Source: Litorilinea aerophila
GTDB lineage: Bacteria; Chloroflexota; Anaerolineae; Caldilineales; Caldilineaceae
Direction of reading: 5' to 3'
NCBI GenBank assembly: GCA_945905745.1
Contig: CAMDQF010000025.1
Span: 1-36,246, forward strand
Length of the DNA: 36,246 nt
Shown here: positions 17,488 to 25,700 of the stretch, in pieces
Position numbering within the stretch: position 1 is the stretch's first letter
Layout: every line of letters starts with the position of its first letter
Made by a program: the position numbers and the translations under genes
The notes under the pieces: generated by a model
Seen by the model: the letters and a program-made list of their open reading frames with translations, nothing else
Told to the model about the DNA's origin: nothing
Databases searched by the model: none

Positions 17488-20400
17488 ATGTCACAAATCC
17501 TACCCTTTTGGCGACGTTTCACTGGCTTGCCTCTCCTTTTGGGGGCAATTGCGCTTGGGCTGGCGATTGCCGCCCAACAGTTTGTGATGCGTGGCGACGA
17601 GCGCATGGGGATCGGCCTCTATGCAATAGCCGTCGTCGTTGGCATCCTCGCCCCACACCGCTCCCGCTCTTCGTTACCCATCGGCCTCGTCACCCAAAGA
17701 GTCTGGTCCCGCCCAGCTTGGGCTGGTCTGTTGCTCTGTCTGGTTGCGATTGGGCTGGCGCTCTTTTCCATCCCCCGCTTTCAAGAGGAGCCAACCCCCA
17801 GCGTGGCCTGGTGGCTGCATATCGCCAGCCTGCTGGCCTTCGTCGCGGCCGTGGCCCTGCTTGACCGCTTCTGGATTGGCACGCGGGAAGAAGTTGTTGA
17901 CGAGGAGAAGCGGCCCTGGTCCCTTACAGAAGCTGGCGCGCTGCTCCTGATTGTGCTGCTCGGCGCGGCCCTGCGTCTCTATCGGCTGGGCGATCTCCCC
18001 TTTGGCACCTGGTACGACGAAGCCAGCGCCGGCCTGCAGGCGTTGCGTATGCTGGCCGAACCCCTCTTTCGGCCCATTTTCGACGGCGCAATCCAGTCCC
18101 CCTCCCACTACGTCTATATGGTGGCGGCCTCCTTCAAACTCTTTGATGTCAGCACGGCTTCGATTCGGCTGGCCAGCGCGGTGCTGGGGATTGCGACTGT
18201 GCCCGCGGCCTATCTGGCTGGGCGGGAGTTCTTCGGTCGCCGGTTGATGGGGTTGGTGCTGGCCTTCTTATTGGCTGTATCCAGTTGGGATATCAACTTC
18301 AGCCGTATCGGTATGTTCAACATCGCCACCCCGCTCTTTCAGTTGTTGGCGTTGGGCCTGCTTCTGCGGGGGCTGCGCACCCAACGACTGCTGCACTTTG
18401 CCTTGGCCGGGCTTTCTCTGGGTTTTGGGTTGGCCTTCTACCGGGTCTTTCAGATATTTTTGCCGGTGATCGGCCTCTTCTTTTTGCACGCGGCCATCGC
18501 CCACCGCCAGCTATTGCGCCGTTCATGGATGGGGCAGATGCTGCATCTGATGCTGCTTGTCGGGCTGGGATTGGTCCTGGCGATTCTGCCTGTGCTGGTC
18601 TTTGCCTATCAGCAGCCCGATGTCTTTTTATCCCGTACCCAGGACACCTACATTTTTACGGGCAAAGCCCCGGACGAACGCATCCCCGCCCTGCTGGAAA
18701 ATGTGCGCAAGCACGTGCTGATGTTCAACTATCTGGGCGATCCCAACGGACGCCATAACTTTCCCGGCGATCCGATGCTCGATCCGATTGTCGGCGCGCT
18801 GATGGTGCTGGGGCTTGCCCTCAGCCTGCGCCGTTTCTGGCAACCCACCCGCTTCCTGCTGCTGTCGTGGATGGTGATTATGCTGCTGGGCGGCATTCTC
18901 TCCTTGGACTTTGAAGCCCCCCAATCCCTGCGCGCTATTGGCACGCTACCGGTGGCCTATCTGCTGGCCGCGCTCCCCATCGACGCCCTCTGGCACGCCT
19001 GGCGGCAGACCCGTTTTGGAGGACGCTTCCCCCGGCTCTTTGTTTGGCCTTTGCTGGCTCTGCTGATTTATGTGGGCGTACTGAACGTAAATAAATATTT
19101 CGTGCGCCAGGCCAACGATTTTGCCGTCTGGAATGCCCACTCCACGCCGGAAACCATCGCCGCCAACTTTTTGAAAAATGAGGGCGACGAGGCCGATTTT
19201 TACATCATTTCGTTTCTCACCAACCACCCTTCTGTGAACTTCCTGGCCCGGGGCCACGGCGAGATTTTCCGCCTGGATACGACCGATCGCTTCCCGCTGC
19301 GGGTAGCAGCTGACCGGGATGTGGTTCTGATTATGAATGCCGAGAGCCGCTCGCTGTATGAGGATGCCCGCCGATTCTACCCCAACGCGACTTTCAAGGA
19401 AATCCAGCCAGATTTTGGCGGCGATGTGGTGATCTATTATGTGCGGCTGACGCCCGAAGACATCCGCAGCCTGCAAGGGTTGAACGCTACCTACTATTCC
19501 ACGCCCGATTGGAGCGGCGACCCGATTCTGACCCGCCGGGAGGAGACAATCGCCATTGACTGGGCGAGCGAACAGCCCGTGGCAGAGCCGTTTTCGGTGG
19601 AGTGGAAGGGGGTGCTCAATGTGGTCAGGTATGGCCCCTATCGCCTGACCCTGCGCGCCCCTGCCGAAGCCGAACTCTATCTGAACGAGGAGATGCTGCT
19701 TTCCGGCAGCGGGGAGTTGACCGCGGACCTGGTGCTGGCCCAGGGCAACCACGCCATACGCCTGCGGGCTGTGGGCGGGGTTGGTCCTCTGGAGCTTGCG
19801 TGGCAAGCCCCGGGCAGCGCCACCGAAATCATCCCCACCCAGGCGTTCTATGTGCCGCCGGTGACCAACAATGGGCTGCTGGGCAACTATTACGCCAACG
19901 GCGATTGGGCTGAACCGCGCGCGTTGGCCCAGATCGATCCCACCCTCAATCTCTATTTTCACGTCCCTTTGCTGCCCCGTCCCTATACCGTAGAGTGGAT
20001 CGGTAAGATTCACATCGCCGCGCCAGGCTTTTATCGTTTCGGGCTGGAATCCATCGACGAATCGTCCCTCTTCATCGACGAGCAACTGGTGACAGAGGCA
20101 GTGGTGGACAACCAGTATAGCGAAGGCTCGATTGAACTCGGCGAGGGGCTGCACGACATCCAGGTGCGCTTCGGCGACCGCACAGGCCACACCCACATCA
20201 ATCTCTACTGGACGCCGCCGGGCCGGGGCCAGTCAATTGTGCCTGCGGCTGTACTCTTCCCGCCCCAGGGCAACTACGAATATATTGAGCTGGCCGCTGC
20301 GGATACTATCTTTGCCGAGCCGCCCCCCCAGTCGTCGGACATCGCGGGTGTTGCCGGCGACTTTCCCCGAATCTCCGTGGAGGCCCAGAGCGTAGCGGTT

Positions 20401-21177
20401 GATTTGACATTGCCTCGAGGTTTGGCGATCTCCCCGGATGGGGCGACGCTCTATGTGGCCGATGCCAAGACGGTTCTGGTGATGGATGTCAGCGGCAAAG
20501 TCCAGGAGCGTCAGCAGATGCTGCTGCTCCAGCAGGGTGCAGAGCGCTTCCAGGAAATCTCGGACCTGGCCGTGGGACCGAGCGGGGAAGTCTATGTGTT
20601 GGATGCAGGCAATGGCCGCGTCGCTGTGCTGGACCCGGCAGGGGACTATCTGCGCGACATACCCATCGACGAAGCCTACAGCGGGCGCGCACGTGGGCTG
20701 TTTGTGGACAGCCAAAACCAGGTCTGGATTGCCAATACATCCAATGGGCAGGTGGCCTCCTTCGACCAGAGCGGAACGCTCCTGCGATCCTTCCCCTTGG
20801 CTCCCGGGCAGGAAACCCAACCGGTAGATGTGGCGGTCACATCCGATGGCACCATCTATGTCACCGATGTGGTCTCCAATCAACTCTTCCAGATCAAAGC
20901 CGGTTCTACCCTGCGTCAGGCCTGGAATATCCCGGTTGCCAACAGTGGCGACGGTCCCCACCTGGCGGTGGGCAGCGACGACACCCTCTACATCACCGCG
21001 CCGGAACCGGGACTGATCCTGACATTGACCCCGGACGGCGAACGCCAGGCCTGGGCTGTTCCCTGGCGCACGGATGTCCCGCCGAAACTGGTGGGTATCG
21101 CGGCCGGGCCTGACGGCCAAATCTGGGCCGTCGACAGCAGTGGCAGTGTGCTGCTGTCGGCCAGAGGGGGCAACTGA
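17488..21177 (+). CDS. GT39-like membrane protein with PA14 domains and C-terminal NHL propeller
   Basis: At 1229 residues this is the longest protein of the glycosyltransferase-like block. The PMT-like core has WYDEAS with Asp177-Glu178, and YLGDPNGRHNFPGDP shared with the protein at 12517. Helices end near residue 545. Two PA14-like domains follow, about 660-785 (ATYYSTPDWSGDPI) and 795-925 (GNYYANGDWAEP, HIAAPGFYRFGLESIDESS). Residues about 970-1229 contain six NHL-type repeats with the LAVGPSGEVYVLDAGNGRV pattern. So it unites the two extracellular modules that are found singly in its neighbours. No ribosome-binding site is obvious at ATG 17488, which starts 11 bases after the previous stop. 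A surface glycan-transfer role is inferred. Confidence 0.84.
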   Translation: MSQILPFWRRFTGLPLLLGAIALGLAIAAQQFVMRGDERMGIGLYAIAVVVGILAPHRSRSSLPIGLVTQRVWSRPAWAGLLLCLVAIGLALFSIPRFQEEPTPSVAWWLHIASLLAFVAAVALLDRFWIGTREEVVDEEKRPWSLTEAGALLLIVLLGAALRLYRLGDLPFGTWYDEASAGLQALRMLAEPLFRPIFDGAIQSPSHYVYMVAASFKLFDVSTASIRLASAVLGIATVPAAYLAGREFFGRRLMGLVLAFLLAVSSWDINFSRIGMFNIATPLFQLLALGLLLRGLRTQRLLHFALAGLSLGFGLAFYRVFQIFLPVIGLFFLHAAIAHRQLLRRSWMGQMLHLMLLVGLGLVLAILPVLVFAYQQPDVFLSRTQDTYIFTGKAPDERIPALLENVRKHVLMFNYLGDPNGRHNFPGDPMLDPIVGALMVLGLALSLRRFWQPTRFLLLSWMVIMLLGGILSLDFEAPQSLRAIGTLPVAYLLAALPIDALWHAWRQTRFGGRFPRLFVWPLLALLIYVGVLNVNKYFVRQANDFAVWNAHSTPETIAANFLKNEGDEADFYIISFLTNHPSVNFLARGHGEIFRLDTTDRFPLRVAADRDVVLIMNAESRSLYEDARRFYPNATFKEIQPDFGGDVVIYYVRLTPEDIRSLQGLNATYYSTPDWSGDPILTRREETIAIDWASEQPVAEPFSVEWKGVLNVVRYGPYRLTLRAPAEAELYLNEEMLLSGSGELTADLVLAQGNHAIRLRAVGGVGPLELAWQAPGSATEIIPTQAFYVPPVTNNGLLGNYYANGDWAEPRALAQIDPTLNLYFHVPLLPRPYTVEWIGKIHIAAPGFYRFGLESIDESSLFIDEQLVTEAVVDNQYSEGSIELGEGLHDIQVRFGDRTGHTHINLYWTPPGRGQSIVPAAVLFPPQGNYEYIELAAADTIFAEPPPQSSDIAGVAGDFPRISVEAQSVAVDLTLPRGLAISPDGATLYVADAKTVLVMDVSGKVQERQQMLLLQQGAERFQEISDLAVGPSGEVYVLDAGNGRVAVLDPAGDYLRDIPIDEAYSGRARGLFVDSQNQVWIANTSNGQVASFDQSGTLLRSFPLAPGQETQPVDVAVTSDGTIYVTDVVSNQLFQIKAGSTLRQAWNIPVANSGDGPHLAVGSDDTLYITAPEPGLILTLTPDGERQAWAVPWRTDVPPKLVGIAAGPDGQIWAVDSSGSVLLSARGGN

Positions 21178-21358
21178 TTCAGGAGGTCGGCTTTTCGTAA
21201 CTGCCAGGCCTTGCCCACATCCCAAGCGACCAACTGTTCGCGCCATCCTCCCATTCGCTATCACTGGTCGCACTTTGCTGCCTGTGCTGAAATTATCCCA
21301 CCAGGGCAATCTCGTGTAGCCATCGGTTGCTGCGATGCCCGGCAACGCTCCCTCTCCC

Positions 21359-21365
21359 GGAGGAG
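21359..21365 (+). promoter_or_regulatory. Strong ribosome-binding site ggaggag
   Basis: The site ggaggag is six bases before ATG 21372. It decides the start of the lipoprotein gene in favour of 21372 over the in-frame ATG at 21327. Confidence 0.85.
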
Positions 21366-21371
21366 ACCCCT

Positions 21372-21998
21372 ATGGCAATCCGTCGGCCTCTGCCATTCTT
21401 TCTGCTGTTGCTGATCGCGCTGACCGGCTGCGGGTCTGCCCCCGTTGCGACGCCCGCGCCCGCGCCATCTACCCAATCCGCGGCGCTGCCCGCGCCAGCG
21501 GATGCGGCCATCCCCACGCCTCCCGACACCGCAGACGAAGAGTTGCTCACCGGCCCAGGCGAAGGCACCCCGGATGTCTACGTGGCGCGGGCAACGCTTG
21601 CCAAAGCGGAGTTGGCCGCCTTTCTGAAGACGACGGCAGCCCAACTGGAGCGGCTCAACCCCGACCTGCCCGACCCCATCCCCGCGGACACGCTGCTGAC
21701 TGTGCCGCTGGATTACATCACCGGCGAGGGAGAGACGCTGGACGCGGTGGCCGCGCGTACGGGGCTGGCCGAGGCAATTCTGCGCCTTGCCAATCCGACA
21801 GTCGGCGCTCAGGCGATTCTGCCCGCCGAAACGCGTCTGCTGATACCGCGCCTTTTTGTGGTCTACCAGCCCACTCCACTGAACGAAATCGCCGCGCTTC
21901 TGAAGACCACCCCAGAAACGTTGCTCTCCTTCAACCCGGAATGGGTTGGGGTGGAGACGATTCCGGCGGAGAATGTGCTGGTTGTGCCGTTCGAGTGA
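21372..21998 (+). CDS. Lipoprotein with LysM-like repeats
   Basis: The product is 208 residues. MAIRRPLPFFLLLLIALTGC is a classic lipoprotein signal with lipobox LTGC and Cys20 as the predicted lipidation site. A Pro/Ala-rich linker follows. The rest holds three LysM-like units of about 45 residues, each with an LxxIAxxxxxTxxxLxxxNP... core ending in a VP/IP strand (NPDLPDPIPADTLLTVP, NPTVGAQAILPAETRLLIP, NPEWVGVETIPAENVLVVP). LysM domains bind N-acetylglucosamine polymers such as peptidoglycan. It lies downstream of the glycosyltransferase-like block on the same strand but after a 194-base gap, so cotranscription is uncertain. Confidence 0.82.
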   Translation: MAIRRPLPFFLLLLIALTGCGSAPVATPAPAPSTQSAALPAPADAAIPTPPDTADEELLTGPGEGTPDVYVARATLAKAELAAFLKTTAAQLERLNPDLPDPIPADTLLTVPLDYITGEGETLDAVAARTGLAEAILRLANPTVGAQAILPAETRLLIPRLFVVYQPTPLNEIAALLKTTPETLLSFNPEWVGVETIPAENVLVVPFE

Positions 21999-22041
21999 GG
22001 GGATGTAGGGTGAAGAGGAACGTAGAACGAGGGCGAGATGG

Positions 22042-22326
22042 CTACGTCGATTTCGTATGGGCTTCCATATAGGCGCGTAACAGTGCGTTGATGCGGGTCT
22101 GGTAGCCCTGGCCCTGCTCTCGAAACCAGACCACCACATCGCTGTCGATGCGCATCGTCAATTGTACTTTGCGGGGCGGCGCGCTCAATCCCCGACGCAC
22201 AACAGCCCTGGCAAACATCTCCGGTGTAATCTCCGGGCTGTCGGACAGGTCAATGTCGTCGTCGGTCATGGCGTCAATGCGCGCCCAGTCAGTGGCCGAT
22301 AGATTGGAAATAGGTTCGTTCTTCAT
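22042..22326 (-). CDS. brnA: BrnA-family antitoxin
   Basis: The product is 94 residues on the minus strand. The C-terminal GQGYQTRINALLRAYMEAH together with VQLTMRIDSDVVVWF is the typical BrnA ribbon-helix-helix region, which dimerizes and binds DNA. BrnA neutralizes the BrnT ribonuclease and represses its own operon. It lies downstream of brnT, overlapping it by 38 bases, so the pair is cotranscribed and probably translationally coupled. A later start at an internal Met (MTDDDIDL) would shorten the N-terminus and remove the overlap; the longer form is chosen because it includes the acidic segment seen in the family. Confidence 0.9.
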   Translation of the reverse strand: MKNEPISNLSATDWARIDAMTDDDIDLSDSPEITPEMFARAVVRRGLSAPPRKVQLTMRIDSDVVVWFREQGQGYQTRINALLRAYMEAHTKST

Positions 22327-22564
22327 AGTTGGTTGCCTTGCGCATAGAGATCAGGTGAATGACCTGATCGGTTTCCGTATGGACGATTACAACAGCGCGC
22401 CCGTTGAGCAGGCCGATGCTTATGAAGCGGGTTTCGCCGTACTCCCAGCGGTCATCTTCAACGGTTACGATATCGTCGGCAAAGATGATCGGGGCGTCGG
22501 TAAAATCGAAGCCGTGTTTATTCAGATTGCGGCGCCGCTTGGATTCACTCCATTCGATATTCAT
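22289..22564 (-). CDS. brnT: BrnT-family ribonuclease toxin
   Basis: The product is 91 residues on the minus strand. IEWSESKRRRNLNKHGFDF matches the BrnT N-terminus and RKATNYEERTYF its C-terminal active region with Arg and Glu residues. BrnT is a RelE-fold ribonuclease that cleaves RNA and slows growth under stress. The gene precedes brnA in the usual toxin-first order. The ATG at 22564 fits the family start. No Shine-Dalgarno sequence precedes it, and a near-consensus promoter ends only six bases upstream, so the mRNA may be leaderless. It lies between the lipoprotein and protease genes, in opposite orientation. Confidence 0.9.
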   Translation of the reverse strand: MNIEWSESKRRRNLNKHGFDFTDAPIIFADDIVTVEDDRWEYGETRFISIGLLNGRAVVIVHTETDQVIHLISMRKATNYEERTYFQSIGH

Positions 22565-22570
22565 AGGCGT

Positions 22571-22599
22571 ATTGTAGCTACAAATTGTAGTCTCGTCAA
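22571..22599 (-). promoter_or_regulatory. brnTA promoter with overlapping palindromic operator
   Basis: Read on the minus strand, TTGACG (22599-22594) and TACAAT (22576-22571) are separated by 17 bases, close to the sigma-70 consensus. Two overlapping palindromes lie on the -10 and spacer: ttgtagctacaa (22572-22583) and ctacaaattgtag (22578-22590). BrnA is known to repress its own promoter in Brucella, so these are plausible BrnA operators. The transcript would start near 22564, at the brnT ATG itself. Confidence 0.72.
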
Positions 22600-22650
22600 A
22601 CTGCTTTTCAAGTTTCGATACGAGACGTTTCCCTTTTCGTAAAGGTGCGC

Positions 22651-22656
22651 TATAAT
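22651..22656 (+). promoter_or_regulatory. Candidate -10 element for the protease gene
   Basis: TATAAT lies 57 bases before the ATG at 22713. No good -35 hexamer sits at 16-18 bases. If it is used, the transcript would start at or near the palindrome at 22660-22686, giving a structured leader. Confidence 0.4.
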
Positions 22657-22659
22657 CCC

Positions 22660-22686
22660 GTAGGTCGGACTGCCAGTCCGACCTAC
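22660..22686. repeat. Perfect 13-bp palindrome of the GTAGG...CCTAC family
   Basis: The arms gtaggtcggactg (22660-22672) and cagtccgacctac (22674-22686) flank a single base. The same terminal GTAGG/CCTAC is seen at 3591-3643. It lies in the leader region of the protease gene and just upstream of the divergent brnTA promoter. Confidence 0.85.
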
Positions 22687-22712
22687 AAATACCACCCCAT
22701 CGGGACTCTGCG

Positions 22713-25700
22713 ATGAAGCCCACGTATTCCATCCGAACAGTCGTCTGCGTTGTTGTCGCCCTGGCCGTCCTGGCCGGGTTTGTGATGCGCGTCGCCGAGG
22801 CGCAGACGGCTCGCATCGATCTGGACGTGAAGCGGGCAGTGGTGCGCATTGTGCCGGAGCGCTCGACCGCAGCAGAGCCGCGCCGCGTGGAAGACCAGCC
22901 AGGCAGCGGTGTGATCATCCATCCCAGTGGCATTGTGCTGACGGCCTGGCACGTCCTGTCACAGGATGAGAACTTCAGCCAGCGCAACTATTGGGATGAT
23001 TTTGTGGTGGAGGTGATCGAAGACGACGACAGTTCACCGCCGGTGGCCCGTTATCGGGCCAAAATTATCGCCGTGCGCCCGCAAGACGATTTGGCTCTGT
23101 TGCGATTGGATCGCAAACTCGATGGCCAGCCGCTGACCCCCGACGATTTGACCGCTCTCGCCTATCTTCCGGTTTTTACGGAAACAGGCGACAACAGCCG
23201 TCTGCTCGACCCCGGCAATACGCAATTGCGCGTACTCGGCTACCCCAAACCCTTTGCCGCCAGCGGCGAGGAGAGCGAACTTTACATCGAACCGGCGACA
23301 CTCAGCAGCCGCTCGCGCAGCCGGGGCGAACTGATTGTGCAGGAAACTTTTGACGCTGGCTACAGCGGCGGACCGGTGCTGGTGGAAGCCGAGGGCCGTC
23401 TGGCTGTGGCGGGGATTGTGCTGTCGGCCCGGGGCAGCCGCACCGTTCTGCGCGATCTGGCCGAGCGCTTTCGGGGATTCGAGTGGGTGGCTGGCGAGCA
23501 AAACGCTTTCGCCCAGAATGTCCGTGTGACTGAGGTGGTGGAGGGCAACAGCCGCACTCTGCAATTCGATCTGGATGTGCAGAGTATCGGTCTGGAAGGC
23601 GCGCCGGTGCAGCTTCAGATCAATTTTTACGATGCGAATCATCGCCCCTGGCGGCCCGGCGCTGTGGGATTGTCCCAGCAGACCAATGGCTCGGTCTATT
23701 GGGAGGAGGATATCCGCCCGGATCGACCTGTGGCTGGCTATCCCATGCAGGTGCGGTTTTCTTTGGTAAGTCTGGGCGTGACGGCCGAGGAACTCTCCTT
23801 CCGGCTGATGCTGTACGACAAATCGTCGGGACAGCAGTTGTGGAGTGATGCCACTTGGTATCAGGCCCAACCCGCCGCGATTGCCCAGGCGGATACATCC
23901 ACGGCAACGTCCACCCGTACACCGACACCGACCATCGATCCACGCATCGCCATCGAAGCTGGCGCTCGCGCTACCCTGACCGCGCTGGCACCCACGGCTG
24001 TCCCTACCTCTACGCCGACCCGTCCTCTGCCTACGCCCACATTCACACCGACGCCGGATGCCCAGGCGTTGATCGCTGCCGCGGTCAACGCCACTTTGAC
24101 TGCCCTGGCCCCTACGGCCACACCGACGCCGACAGCAACAGATACGCCCACGGCTACAGCTACACCCAACGCCGCGGCTACCTTCCAGGCCGCGGTCAAC
24201 GCTACCCTGACTGCATTAGCCCCCACGCATACCTCAACTCCGACAGTGACAGCATATCAGATAGCGACACCATATCCAGTGATGTGGGAGCAGCCGGTGA
24301 ACCCGTATCGTGTACCGCGCGGGCAGAATGACGGGGATTCATTGGAGATATCCATTGTCGTTGAACGCTCTGCTACAGACGAGCAGAAGTTCTATGTGAC
24401 AGGTGTAGATGGAAAAGGAACGGAAATACTGCGTCTGCCCCTGGTAGCGGAGGAAGGCGACCGGTTGATTGTCGCGGATGGGACACCCGGTGTCTGCAAC
24501 CTGCTGTCTGACTTGTCCAAGCAGGGGTTGACATCCTGGGAAGTGGCGGAGGATGGGAAACTGGTATGGATAGCTGATCTTTCTTTGCAGTTGTGGCAGG
24601 GTACAGTCAGTGCTGCATCCTCCCGTGTCAATGGACCAGTTTACGCTGTGCGCTTGCAAGCCATGCCCCAAATCGAGTGGCTGGTTAGCGAAAGCTCCCG
24701 CACGGAGTTGTTGACAGGCCAAAGTGTGGATGTTGAGGTGAGTCTACATTGTGGCGAAGTCGAACTGACTCTGGATGACATAGATATCTCCAGCGGAGTG
24801 ACACAGGTGGCAGTTGTCAAGGATGCCTCTGGTCGATCTGTCAGCACTGTGCCGTTGGAGCAAACAAGCCCGAATGCAAAGACATATATCGGCGAGGTTT
24901 CCTTTTCGGTGGCAGGTAGTTATAGCATTGAAGTCCAGATTTTGGTAGGAGACGAAGACGCAGGTAATAAGGAATTGTGGACAGTAGTTGTGATTACGCC
25001 AACGCCGACATTTACTCCAACAGCGACGGCGACGCGTACGCCTACTGTGACACCAACCCCGACGCCGACGCCCTATCCGGTGACGTGGGAGCAGCCGGTG
25101 AACCCGTATTCTGTTCCGCGGGGACAGAATGACGGGGATTCGTTGGAGATATCCATCATCGTTGAACGCTCTGCTACGGACGAACAGAAGTTCTATGTGA
25201 TAGGTGTGGATGGAAGCAAAGGAGAAGTCTTGCGTCTGCCACTGGTGGCGGAGGAAGGCAACCGGTTGATCGTGGCGGAAGAGACGCCGGGAGTGTGCAG
25301 TCTGTTGGCCGATCTATCGGAACAGGGGTTGACTTCTTGGGAAGTGATAGATGGCAAGCTGGTATGGGCGACGGACCTCACCTTGCAGGTGTGGCACGGG
25401 ACAGTTAGTGACACGTCATCCCGTGCGAATGGGGCCGCCTATACGGTGCAGCTACAGGCCGCTCCCCAGATTGATTGGAAGCCGACTGATGGGACACCTG
25501 TGCAATTGCAGGCAGGAGGCAGTGTACTGGTGGATGTGAGTCTGTTCTGCGGAGAGCAAGAGCATGCACTCACACTGGATGACATTAAAGTGAGTGGTGG
25601 TGTAAGCCTGGTTGCTGTAGCAAAACAGGGCGAAGAGGTCGGGGGACGCCAGGAGTTACTAAAGAACTCAGGCAGTGCAACTTATGCTGGAAACCTGCGT

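Noticed and set aside
18946-20196. Minus-strand frame of 416 codons opposite the PA14/NHL gene
   Set aside because: It lies entirely opposite a well supported gene with PA14 and NHL motifs and has no family signature of its own.
22565-22987. N-terminal extension of brnT to 22987
   Set aside because: The extension overlaps the protease start and shows no BrnT similarity. The family start MNIEWSESKR is at 22564.
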